Origin: Margaritispora aquatica
Taxonomy: Eukaryota > Ascomycota > Leotiomycetes > Helotiales > Discinellaceae
Assembly: GCA_007644065.1 (NCBI GenBank)
Contig: VJWN01000035.1
Location: forward strand, 182,533 to 246,532
Direction: 5' to 3'
Length of the DNA: 64,000 nucleotides
A program made the translations under genes and the position numbers. The notes below the pieces were generated by a model, which did no database searches, was not told the origin of the DNA, and saw nothing but the letters and a program-made list of their open reading frames with translations. Positions 1 to 11,100 of this stretch are shown piece by piece (position 1 is the stretch's first letter; the number at the start of each line of letters is the position of its first letter).

Positions 1-487
1 TATAGAAGCTAACAGTTCCGCTTTTAGTCTCTTATTAAATTAAAAGCTTTTAGACGTCGAATAGAAGGGTAAAGAATAGGACTAAAAGACCGTACTTCGG
101 ACTAGAGCTAAGGCTCTTCCTTAATAATAGGATTTAAAAGAGAGTGTAAGGGTAGTGCCATTATATCCGATTCTACTAGTAAATAGAGTAAAAAGCGTAT
201 AGAAAACGAAGTATTTGATACCTTCGAAGTGTGTTACCTAATTACGTTAGTGAGTATAGGTATATGGGACCCCTAGCTAGCGCTATTGTAATACTTAACC
301 GCTGTACCTACGTAGAGAGCCGCGCGTAGGGGCATTCGAATGTGGCTGTGAAGATTGAAAAGTGGAAGCGAAGTGGACATGGGATGAACCCCACCAACAA
401 ATTCCCACACCCCAAATAGCTCTCTCACAATACAAAAGTAACAAGTTCGCGAGAGATCCATTATTCTTCCCTACGTATGTGTTTCGA
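1..487. other. AT-rich flank, no gene seen
   Basis: The first ~330 bases are rich in TA dinucleotides and stop codons in all frames and resemble the RIP-decayed blocks later in the window. I could not match them to a specific element. Bases ~340-487 look like ordinary 3' flank of the acyltransferase gene. The short reading frames here (for example 273-461 and 362-694) have no recognisable protein content. Confidence 0.4.
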
Positions 488-2566
488 CTAAACAAACTCG
501 TCCAAACTCACCAAATCACCCATCTCAACCTCAGGACTAACCTCCGCGTACAACTTCCTCGGTCCCCTCGCCTTCCACATCGTCATATCCCCACAATCGG
601 GAAATATATCCTGCCCAAACACATCGACAATTTCCCTGACTTTCAAAACAAGCAATCTCCTCTCCTCCCTCAACGTCTCCACCACCCTCGATGATCGCGG
701 ACTCAAGCTTAAAAGGAGCGGATACAGAGCCTTGAGGATATCCATTCCCTGCTCACCGAAAAGCAGCGAAGCGTACGTGATAGCTGGTAAAATGGTCCAT
801 GATAAAAAGACAATGGTTCCAGTCGATGTTGAGGCTGGAATGAGGGAGTGGATGAAATTGTTCTTGTGTAGGACGACAAGAACGATGGAATACCAGGCGT
901 AGAACAATGGTGTTAGTCCCACGGCAATCATGAGCTTCCAAGTAGCCATCACATCGTGTCCTTTGATCTTGAGACTGCTAGCCGCCAGGGCTTCGGCGGT
1001 CTTGCGATGCGACATTCTCCTAGTTAGCACGAAAACCGGAGTGAAGAGCACCAATCCGGGCAAAGTGAGGATAGCCAAGATGGAGAGTTTGGCCAAGCGA
1101 ATCAAGATCACCGGGAGAGTAAATAGCAATGGGAAGAGTTTGTGATCATTGCTTATGGAGAGAAGTTGGTGGTCTTTAAGTCCGAGTGCATCGAGCGATT
1201 CGGTGTAAGATTTCAGCTGCTTGGTGAATGTGATCATCTCTGGCGTTTGGGAGTAAGTTGTATAGCCTTTGGAGAGACGACGATTGAGCTCTGTTGTGTT
1301 TGCGAGGGATATCTTGACTTTCTTGTCATTGTACGGTGTTCGAGTAAGGAACAATCGACGTGTTGCATGGATGAGCTGTTCGCAATTAGCACTGATTTGC
1401 GAGCTTGGAAGGACAACAAACCTGCAAAGTCTCGAAATCTGGAGCAGACACAGTAATAGACTTCAGAGCTTTCTCGGTCTCTAACATCAAGGTGTTGATT
1501 GGCACCCTTTTCTTTCCCTCTTTATACTGTTTTACCAAAGCAGGATCTAAAGTGATGGGATCTCCGAATTCTATGACAGCACGAGATCTAAACTTGTGTG
1601 CTGAAAAGTATGTCAAGCCCACCGGGACAATGGTAACTGGTATATCTTTTGCAAGTGCTCCGAGCGCAATGATTGCAACTCCCACTACCAAATAAAGATG
1701 GTCAGTGCAGCTTCATAGCAAAGTGAAGAGTGAAAAAGGGCTTAGATTACCTTTCAAAGGTAACAATTCAGTCCTATCATGACTTGCGCCCTCGGGAAAG
1801 ATACCTACACAGCCATTCACTCTGAGCTTCTCAAACACAGCAGTATATACCTGGGACTGATCGACATGCGGCGCAACCTTGAACTTCGTCCCCTCAAATC
1901 CCAAAACGCATCCTTTCTCCACCTCACGAGTTCCAGTAAGTTGGAACAACGCATCGCTATGCTCTGGTCCATACTTCAACAGCAGATCTTCCGGTCCAAG
2001 TATCTCAGCTATATCAAGCTTTTGTGAATCGCCATTCAGTGTAGGCAGATATATTGAGCCTCCAACTTTGAAGTCCACAGCCAGAAAATCGGTTCCCACA
2101 CCTTTGATCCTTTTAGGATTCGCAATCGGATCAGGGAGATGTATAGTTCCTTGCACAGCCTTGGCAATGTCCATTGCCCGCGAGACGGGAACGACATCGA
2201 TGCCAGCCGCTATTGAGCCCACAATCTTGCGCTTGTAGGATTTCTCCGCCATCAGCCATGAGATCTGACGATTTAGATTTCTTAGAATACGCATGAGCAC
2301 CACCGAATCAACGAACTATATAGCTGTTAATACAACTTTGTCTCAATTCAAACTGGGTAGTTTGAGAAAAAGTCATGTGACCTATGTAACCTCACCTGAT
2401 TTGAGTGCGGTGCTGCTACAAGAATTACTGGTCCCGTAGTAGGTACTCGCCAAGCCCCTCTGACCTGTACATCTCTGAAGAAGAGATGAACGGCTAAAGA
2501 CATTATGCTGAGTAGAATATCGTAGATCCAGCTCACGGCCGGGATACGTGAGGTTGGTTGAGGCAT
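488..2566 (-). CDS. Glycerol-3-phosphate O-acyltransferase, Gpt2/Sct1 type
   Basis: Predicted 628-residue ER membrane enzyme that acylates glycerol-3-phosphate (or DHAP) at sn-1, the first step of phospholipid and triacylglycerol synthesis. I see four exons: 2566-2396, 2315-1751, 1684-1422 and 1375-488; introns are 80, 66 and 46 bp, and the total is 629 codons. The PlsC-type motif I, HSNQFVD (residues 54-60), is created across the first intron; the substrate-binding motif FPEGASHDR lies at about 230. An N-terminal hydrophobic segment (residues 12-31) and at least three C-terminal membrane segments fit the Gpt2/Sct1 architecture. Yeast Gpt2 and Sct1 are about 740-760 residues, so this copy lacks most of the long C-terminal tail, ending soon after the last membrane segments. 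The start is the first ATG upstream of the family's conserved N-terminal region. Family assignment is firm; which yeast paralogue it matches is not. Confidence 0.88.
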
Positions 2567-2909
2567 GGCCTGCTTTCTTGGTCTGACAGTTTTGGTCTAC
2601 CTTATGTGTTTGTACCTAGACAGAAGAAATATACTCAAAGATTTATTCCAAGAATGTCTAGTCAGTAAATTCAACGCAAGAAACGAGAGAAGGTTATATC
2701 AGTCCTAGGCATCAGAATTACCTAAAGTTATGTTGAGAGAGCGGATTACGGCACCGAAAAAAGGAACGTGTTGAGTATCATGTGATGTTGATGCTGACAA
2801 AAAAAATGTACCTACACAATGATAGGAATTGAAGACGTTGCACTGCACTTGGGCAGTACCATACATATATTTGTACATTTTGGGTATCTAGCATCATTAT
2901 CTCGTCACA
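2567..2909. other. Intergenic: acyltransferase promoter / PEX12 3' flank
   Basis: A 343-bp gap between two genes in the same orientation. It holds the upstream region of the acyltransferase and the 3' flank of PEX12. No ORF, RNA gene or repeat was recognised. Confidence 0.5.
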
Positions 2910-4229
2910 TCATATCATAACTCGCCTCAACCCCTCAGTCCCTCCCAGCACTCTCCTCCCACTTACAGCACATCTCCCTTTCCCACTCTCCCACTTGCCT
3001 TCCTTATCCTTCATGAACTCTTCTTGTTTGTCATGATTTCCTTCCAGCCACCTATGAATGCATGTGTAACAGTAAACGAATCCCGTCTGGCATGCCGTGG
3101 CTGTTGTGACTTCTCCCTGGCAAATGGGGCAAAACTCCGAGCCTTGAGGTGGAGGCACCGTAAATATTGGAAGAAGAGAAAGTGCAGCTATAGGTGGATT
3201 TGCGATTTCTGTTGGCACTTCTTCCTTCTCCTTCGCAGACTCCTCGGTCTCCCTCGATACTGGCTTCTTCTGTGTTGAGGCTCCAAATTTGGTAGATAAT
3301 GAAGACAGTCCAGATATCACAGGAGGTGGTAACTCGATTCCCTCCGTGGCTTTCCTCGACAACTGCCTTGCAAAATCAGACGCATGCCACCACTCCAAGA
3401 ACTTTAATGCAAAAATACTCGTTGGAAGGAGTATCTTCAGACTTCCCAGTGCCCTCTGACCCATGATCCTTGGGCTAAGTATGCTGGTCACTCCCAAGTT
3501 TCCACCATGTGCTGCTGATCCAGATGTCTTCTGTTCATCCAACGCAGCTATGGCTCTATAATCTGCCTCTCCCAGCCTTCGCATCCTCGTTCCTATCAAC
3601 CACATGAACGGCGAGTGGTATTTGCTGTTGTCGAATAGATACGCAATGTTAAATGCTAATATCGAGAAATAGTATGCTGCATTTATACTTGGATATATAT
3701 TCCGCAAAAACCATCTGTAGTAGTGCATGAACCTCTGTTTGAGTGTTGGATTTGGTGGCATTCGCATATAACTCGCTCCTAGTAATGCTCGCGGAGCATT
3801 GATATCGTAGCTCTCATCCAGCTTCCTCTTCAAATATGGCAAACCCACCATCACCGCTAGATTCCGCCATATGTCCTTATCTGTCAACGCCAATGCTTCA
3901 CGTACGTGTGATGCCGCTGCAATATTCGCCCGTGGAATCTCTCCGACTGCTAGGGCTTTCTCGCGCTTGAGGCCATAGAAGTTCTCCGTGAATCCACCAC
4001 CATGTGTTTTGAGATAGTATCGTTCAACGACCAGCATCAGGAGCGCGTAAAGCTCATCGAATGAATTGAGTACCCGTAGCAGGTATCGCGGATTCCTGTG
4101 TGTTGCGACTGCGAGGAGGTAGCGGAGTGAGGGTGGGAGGAGAGATGCGAGTTGAGCTTCGGAAAGGATTTCGAAGAGGGAAGGTTTGTGATCATCGAAC
4201 GTGGAGTGCAGGGCGGTCATGAACTCCAT
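2910..4229 (-). CDS. PEX12: Peroxin-12, RING-type peroxisomal import ubiquitin ligase subunit
   Basis: Single-exon gene for 439 residues. The N-terminal Pex2/Pex10/Pex12 domain is recognisable from its first residues ([20 protein letters not shown]) through [11 protein letters not shown] at about 80. The C-terminal RING-like domain begins FCPICQGEV (about 362-370) and continues [19 protein letters not shown]. As is known for Pex12 the RING is incomplete; I see the CPIC, AC, YCYTC cysteines and one His but not a full set of eight ligands. In the family, Pex12 forms the peroxisomal membrane ubiquitin ligase with Pex2 and Pex10, which ubiquitinates Pex5 for recycling. Two hydrophobic stretches (for example [14 protein letters not shown]) fit membrane segments. 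Length and order are those of an intact orthologue. A CCTCGG hexamer lies about 120 bp upstream of the start. Confidence 0.95.
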   Translation of the reverse strand: MEFMTALHSTFDDHKPSLFEILSEAQLASLLPPSLRYLLAVATHRNPRYLLRVLNSFDELYALLMLVVERYYLKTHGGGFTENFYGLKREKALAVGEIPRANIAAASHVREALALTDKDIWRNLAVMVGLPYLKRKLDESYDINAPRALLGASYMRMPPNPTLKQRFMHYYRWFLRNIYPSINAAYYFSILAFNIAYLFDNSKYHSPFMWLIGTRMRRLGEADYRAIAALDEQKTSGSAAHGGNLGVTSILSPRIMGQRALGSLKILLPTSIFALKFLEWWHASDFARQLSRKATEGIELPPPVISGLSSLSTKFGASTQKKPVSRETEESAKEKEEVPTEIANPPIAALSLLPIFTVPPPQGSEFCPICQGEVTTATACQTGFVYCYTCIHRWLEGNHDKQEEFMKDKEGKWESGKGRCAVSGRRVLGGTEGLRRVMI

Positions 4230-4347
4230 CTTGAACGACAGTCACTGTAGATGATCCGCAGAAATGCAATTGAGAATGGCGCATAGGGAACGCAAGGCGC
4301 GTCTGACAATTAATGACGATGTCGCGAAGCTCAGATGGGATTCTGGG

Positions 4348-4353
4348 CCGAGG
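4348..4353 (-). promoter_or_regulatory. CCTCGG element upstream of PEX12 (FarA-type site)
   Basis: On the minus strand this reads CCTCGG, 119 bp upstream of the PEX12 ATG. In Aspergillus the fatty-acid-responsive Zn-cluster regulators FarA/FarB bind a CCTCGG core found upstream of peroxisomal and beta-oxidation genes. Position and gene context fit, but a 6-mer alone can occur by chance. A CACGTG E-box lies next to it at 4362-4367. Confidence 0.5.
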
Positions 4354-4379
4354 TTGATTCTCACGTGCCGGAATGTTCA

Positions 4380-5219
4380 CCCTTAAATCGTCCTGAGCAA
4401 TTACCTACCCAAGATACATCTAAACACTTTCTCAAAAGTTTACAACAAAGTTATATAATGCCTTCATCTTTGACCAAACACTAAACCCATATGCAATACT
4501 TTTCTCCTCGATACGCATAAATCTACTGCCTCTCTGCCAGCAAGCGCTACAGGTTAATTTGCGAGCTCACTGATCTATATTTTGACCGACTCTAACTAAT
4601 TTCAGAAAGCTTCTCTAAACGACTTTCAAATGTATATTGGATACACTTGAACTTATCTTGATCTGGATTATTGAACCCCTTAAGCTCATCTACTTGTTTT
4701 GCCAAGCAGGCATTTTGGAAAATCCACCTGCCTTAATATTGCCAATACCTTAGAGCAAGCGAAAGCTCAATTATTTTACAAAGAAAGTCTGATACAGATT
4801 AAAACGCTTCAAACAACAAAAAGTTCACAGACCATTTCTGATCTTATAATCTCTATCTACGAGAGGTTTAATTGCCCGGAACGATGTAAATTTTTATTCG
4901 CCCATAGAAGCGTGCCTGTGGTAGAATGTAAGCAAACTACCCCTGGGCGACACCCTCGAAGATGTAGAGAATTAAGGTCGCGTGTTTAAATGCTTAGAAA
5001 GCGGAATTGATAATGTAATATCTGCCTAGTCACTGATTTGGGCAGGACATAGGGCATTTTCATTGCTTGGCTTTTTATATTGCTGATTCTGGTCAGTCAT
5101 GTTTGAAGTTTCAAAAATGAAGTGTTATTAATTATTTTGATTCGTAGCTATGATATATTATACATTGTGTTGACCATTAATATTAGCATAACATTGGCAT
5201 TACATCGCTACAGAACTCA
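4380..5219. other. Intergenic region without a supported gene
   Basis: About 840 bp between the PEX12 promoter and the end of the receptor-L-like gene. A 96-codon reading frame at 4699-4989 begins at a non-ATG codon and has no family signature. I see no tRNA, repeat or conserved exon here. Confidence 0.5.
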
Positions 5220-7178
5220 TCATTCTCTCCTCGCTGTCTCGCGTCTCAGGGTATCACTTATCCTCCCAGGTTCACCATTCTCCGCCCCTCGCTGTATATT
5301 CGTATCCACCGCATTCAGATGAGAATCATAACCAGGCGGCTCACCAGCCTCAACCGTTGCTAACCTCTCCGCCTCGGCAGCCGTCACAGGAGCAGTGACT
5401 CCTCTCGGCGCATACCCTGGCAGGGCCTCACCCTCGACGTCCTCACTCCTTCTCCTCTCCACCGCCCTATCCCCAAGTGCATATGCCGGGGGTGGTAGTA
5501 ACATTTTTTTCTTCTCAGCTGCCTTTGCTTGTCTCCTGCAATTCCAGAGACACAACAGGATCAGTGCCGATAACCCTATCCCCAAGGCGATTCCTATCTT
5601 GGCGTCCTTGGGGAGCGTCTTTTTGACCTTTTCCGGGACGTAAATAGCGGGGTAGTAACAGACAAACCCCGTATAAGAGCTTGAGGAGTCGGTATTTGTG
5701 ATATTCACGACGCGGGAGGTGTTATACCATACGCTTTTGGCAGGAGCGCAGTCGAAGGTTGGGCTGTTAGATGTGATGCGTATGGCGTTCTTGACGCCGC
5801 GAAGAGAAGAGAGATCGTACCTGACGTTATTAGTTGGCCATTGTACGATTCGAAGGAAGTGTATGTTGTATGAATGACACGTACCCAGTCAAGTTACCCT
5901 TCAGGGTGATACTAGCAGCAGTTTTAAGAGGAGCGACACTAATATTCATTAGAATTGTGGTGTCGACCATAAGATCTCCATCGAGGTTAATCAGAGATGG
6001 AAACGAGAACCTGACGTCGCATGGTCAGCGCAGTTACAGTAGCAAATCTAAACAACCAACAACAAACCTTCCAATCTGTCCTTGCAAACTCAACACAGTC
6101 GTATTCCGCAGCTTGGGCGCCGTGACGTTGAGCATTTGCCCTGAATTAGCAACATTAAACCCGCTGCCAGACCAATATTGATAAGGAAAAGTAACCATTT
6201 CTTCCAGCAAGGGTACGGATATGCTACATTGCACATCGTTAGCCTCACTTGAGATTTTCGTCGAGGCCCACAGATGTGTGAGACACTTACTCCGAGAGAT
6301 TACCCACGAAACTCACAACTCCAGCAGTCCTCAAATTAGGAAAATTAATAGCCCTTACTGCGTTCTTCTTGGGCGATGCTACCGCCAACGCATCACTGCT
6401 GCTGCCTTTGATCTTCAATGATGAAGATACATTACGCAGAGATGTGAAATCCATGCTAAATCTCTTGTCAGCATCCGCTCTCAAATACACATTATTGAAC
6501 AGAAACAACTCACGCGAGCGTCTCCCCTACAATCAAAATCTCTGTAGCATCCACCAAGGCCGGGAAGCTAATATTCGGCGTCACCCCCGTCCCCTCACTG
6601 GCGATCTCTATTAACGAAGACGCCGACTTCACTTTAGGAAAAGAGACCAAGTCAACAGGCTGTTTCGCATCGAGCAGAAGACCGTCCATTGTAATCAAAT
6701 CTGGCATTTCAATACTGGTCAAGCGGTTCTTAACAGGTGGCGACCAGTATGCTCCGTTCACGGTGGTGATGGGTCCAGTAATGTTCGTGATGCCTTTGAG
6801 CACCAAACGACCCGTATAGTTTGCCCCAACCCACATGCTGCCTATTAAAGTCGTGCAATTTGCTGTTCGGGCGTCGAGATCTTCTTGAGAGTAGACATAG
6901 ATGGACACTAATTTGGTCTGGTTGTACGTGCCCGACGGTGCCATCTGGTAGGTGATGGTCTGCCATTTCTCGAAGGTGCACTCGGTTGCAAAGACGGCTA
7001 TTCCCCATAAAAATAATTAGTTACAATAATATATATACAGCATACTCTATAGTCGATGGGAGATAGGCCCGACGGGAGGCTGACCATCAAGACCTGACGT
7101 TGATATTGACGTACCTGGCGTGAGCCACAACACCGCAGCCATCAGCCCTGTTCCCCACTTCTGACAAAGGATCATCAT
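5220..7178 (-). CDS. Secreted-type single-pass membrane protein, Ecm33/receptor-L-like, with PY motifs
   Basis: Six exons: 7178-7115, 6997-6514, 6455-6291, 6223-6068, 6010-5885 and 5820-5220, totalling 532 codons (531 residues). The first intron splits the signal peptide, which reads through as MMILCQ...LTPAVFA before TECTF; this fixes the start at 7178. The ectodomain is a run of beta-helix-like repeats with many N-glycosylation sequons (NYT, NIT, NVS, NLT, NTS) and hydrophobic patterns such as SFPSLINLDG and NFPNLRTAG, as in Ecm33/Sps2 and receptor L domains. A membrane segment (IGIALGIGLSALILLCLW) is followed by a CRRQ basic stop-transfer and a cytosolic tail with PPAY and PPGY, which are PPxY motifs that bind WW domains of Rsp5/Nedd4-type ligases. 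Unlike yeast Ecm33 it has a true TM and tail in place of a GPI signal. Function is unknown; a cell-wall or surface sensor is an inference. Confidence 0.75.
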
Positions 7179-8198
7179 CGCGTCTACACACTCTCGATGG
7201 CGAATAAGATCTATATCGGAATCTAGCAATTGCAAAGTGTGTACGGTAAAGCCAAGCAGCACAAGACAATACCATCAACAACGACAGGCAAGTATTGCAA
7301 ATACAAACACAAAAAGACCTACAATCCACAACGCGAAAAAGACGTGAGAGACAAATCGGGCAGATGCAGCCCTAAAAGTAAAATGAAAACTCCCGTCCTC
7401 AAACTCAATTTACCATGCTCTCACATGCGCCTAACTGCGCCGCACTGTGCATCGGAGGAAATCTAGATACGAGCATCATCATGTGCTTCGCAGTGCACAA
7501 AGTCGCGGCTGACTGGCAGTGATTGCTGATTGCTTGCTGATTGTGGCCGCAAGGTTAAAATGATTGCAGGGGACGGGAAAGCTTCTAGATGCGGATGTGG
7601 ATGTGTTGGAAAACGTGCCCTGTTCAGTTCCAACTGCTCGAGTTGCTACATTGGGTCGTAGCCGAGAATTAAGCGATGCTACTCAGGGGGTACCTTAGGT
7701 AAGTCTGAGTCCAAGGCAGACTAGAATCTACTGGGTGCGAGGTGGTAATACAGCAACATTCTTTGGTTCATTCTTTCATAGTTCAACTATTGTTACGGCT
7801 AAAGCAAAGAACCAACCTCGTGCTCCGAAATTGTCTACTCTTCATGCGCCTACCTGAAAAGAAACAAATCGGACACATGCATACTCACCACATTATAATC
7901 ACAAAGGTTTGACTCGATTGAACCTTGTGCATCAAACATCTATATCTAACAGCGCGTATCAGGTAAGTAAACTTAATGCCGCACCTAACCTCAGCGTTGG
8001 TCATAAGAAGAAAGATCTAGCTAACTGTGCTATGCTTCAGCCTTACCATCAGACTCGGAAGTGGTGGGGTATTGTTCAATAAGCCATGCATTCGTTTTTT
8101 TCTCAAACAAGTTGCGCTAAGTTCGCAATCACTCGCTATGCTCATTTCGTTGTCATCGTCATCATTCATAGGTCGTCAAGTGCTCCCACAAACATCCA
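7179..8198. other. Intergenic: receptor-L-like promoter and DCL1 3' flank
   Basis: About 1 kb between two minus-strand genes. Short reading frames (7230-7466, 8027-8290) show no family features. No RNA gene or repeat was recognised. Confidence 0.5.
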
Positions 8199-11100
8199 TC
8201 AGATCGCAGTACCATGATAGTCACTTTCCTTCACACTGTCCTCTACACCTTCCTCTTCGGGATGACACTCGCAATGGTACTTCTCCCTGAACTCAGGCAA
8301 CGGTAGACCATTTAAGAGCGTGACAGCTTTCTTCGCAGCATTGACTTTGGCATATCTTGAGCTCTCAGCCTGAGAATCCGCCACAACTTGTCCATGGATC
8401 ATGACCAGAGCAACGACAGTTGGCTTGCTTCCATCCACTGAGGGCTGCTCGCGAGTCATGATTGTCCAGTCCAAACATCCCATGTTCACCTGGAGGAACT
8501 TGGTCAGGAAAGTCGTAGGGTGCTTGTTGGCAAATGTGTCATAAATGCTCATATCCTCAAAATACCACCGAATGTGCATATCAAAGAACCGTTCGACCTG
8601 AGCATAATTGTACTCCGAATCAACAAAAATAGCACCAATGTAAGCCTCAACAACATCTGGCAAGCACTTTGGAGGCTGACGAACATGAACCCAGAAGTCT
8701 CTGGCGCAGTCTTCTGGGCGATTTCCTTGTCGTACTGCATCTTCTTCCACAGCTTTGCGAGCCTCTGTGACATCTGTTACATAATCAGAAACCTGCTTCT
8801 GAAATCCTGCATTAAAGAGCAGCAAGTGTCTGTTAAACCCAAGTGACACACATAATGCACCAAGAAACTGGTTAGAAACCATAGCCATCTTGTGTTCCGT
8901 GAGCCATTGAGGATCCCTGCCCGGAAAGTTATGGAAGAGGAAATTGACGCAGGCCATGTCAAGAAGGGAATCGCCCAGAAATTCAAGACGCTGATAACTC
9001 GGGACTTGCTCGTAGGAGAATGGATATGAAGGATGTGTAAAGGCAGACCTAGCAAGACGGGGATACTTGAAGTGGTATGGATGCTCCATCTCAACCTTTC
9101 GGGCTAAATCTTTCTGTGATTCAGTTGCCACCGCAAGCTGATATCTGGGCTTCTTGTATAGTGTATAATAATCAGCGAATCGCAGAACATTATGGTTCTC
9201 ACTACAAACAACTTCGGTAACTGCTCGAACGGCGTTGTCCATATCCTTTGATTCGTGACAAGTCAGAAGGGCCGCGCCAATAAAGGCCTCACAAACGTCA
9301 GCAATTGACTTATCGCCCAATTTATGAGACTTTGGGGCCGTTGCAGTTTTGCCTCTTTTCAATTTCAGTCCTTCGGGGTACCACGCACGACGATTGAAGC
9401 TCTGGGATCGAATGAATTCGTACAGCTTCAACTTGATTGCATTGGTTTTGAGGTTCTTGTTGCAAATTAACAGCATACGGTCGACATGATAACTGTATTC
9501 GTCATTATCTGGGTGGAGGCCATACAAAGAGATTGATGTTGCCATCTTCAGGAAACAATCCCCAAGAAACTCAAGTCGCTCATAATTGTTGCCCATTCCC
9601 CGCTGAAAATTAACCTGCTCTTCATTATGATCGCCAGAGTTGTCTGAATCTTTAGTAATTGCTTCCAGGGCTAAGTCAGGGCGGATTTTAAGATGAAGCA
9701 GTTCTGCTGCTTCTAAGGCAATCAGATATGATTCCACGCGATGGATTATGGCAGGAAAAACATATGCCATCGCAACCACAGTTGTTGGGAGAGGAGATAT
9801 CTTCAAAGGCTGCAAAATAATAAAACACTGCTTAGGTGATGTTGCTTCATGTGGCCCAAATTCATCAAGCAGATTTCGTCGTAACGGGATGTATTCGGCT
9901 CTAAATACGCGCTGATTGGGATCGAAGGTCCTCTTCGAACGAGCATTTGCCCACAAACTGGAACTATACTCCATAATATTGTCATTGTTCTTTCTCTGAC
10001 CAGTGCGTGGGGCACTGTTTGGTGGAACTGGATCCAAGGGTTTGTATTGTGTGTCCACCCCATAACACCATAATTTTCGAGAGCCATCATAAAGATCTAC
10101 GATGTACTTGTCCTCAAAGAATGAATCGGGCTTAGTACACCATGCGTCATTATCCCACGGTTTTTCACCCCACTTCAAATAATGCTCATGGACATATGCC
10201 AAAATATCCCAATCAATAAGATCAGATCCTTGCGTCTCTGGATCAGGTTGACTATGTACTTTGATAGGAACAAGGAAGTATGGCATCTTTGTAGGATCCG
10301 ACTCATAGAGTTTACTGAACACGTCGTCGAAGATGGTTAAAGTAAAGGTGTTGATCTGGCTAAGAAAAATTTCGGTCACTTTCATAGCCTTATGAAGAGT
10401 GGTACTAATGACAGACGAGTGGCGGCCTTCCCCAAAATGCAAAAGGAAAGATGGCAAATCTGGTAAATGCCCTCGAGTCAACAATGCAAGTGGCTGAGAG
10501 GGGTGACCGAGAGATTCTGGGCTGCCCACATTGAGTACAGTCACAAATAGCTCTTCTGGAAGTCCTTCAACAGACCACATTTGCGGTTTGGTTCTCATGT
10601 CATAAGCTTCCCGCTTCTTAGAATCAACGGCAAGAGCTGCATTTCGCATAGCCGGGAGTTGTTTGGTGAACATGGGGAGTAAATATTCATTCAAATATTT
10701 TCCCTTGACAAGCTGAAGGCAAGTCTCAAATGCAGCTGAGCATTTTGCAACTTGCTTTGTCGTTGCAGGTCTTCCAATTGCTCCGCGCACAGGTGATCCT
10801 TCAGGCAAGATTGCTTCACAAACAAATTGCTTGTTCTGAACAGTGACGACATATTCGGCCTGATAATTCGACTCTTGTGATCGCGGAAGTGAGTCGACAA
10901 AATTAGACAAAACCATTAGGCTCATCTTGTAAGTAAGCTTTGCGCCAGTCTCCGGGTGCTTCCAAACACGATGTAAACGTTCTTTAGCGAGCATTCGATC
11001 CATGTCGAAATCATTCCCAGTAAGCTTGCGGTCTTCTGGTAAGGCTGCACAGAACTCCTTCAGCTTGCTTTCATTCTTACGGACTTCTCTGATGATGCTG

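Noticed and set aside
4699..4989. 96-codon open frame
   Set aside because: Starts at a non-ATG codon, no motif, unusual composition; a T-loop-like string at its end has no matching tRNA arms.
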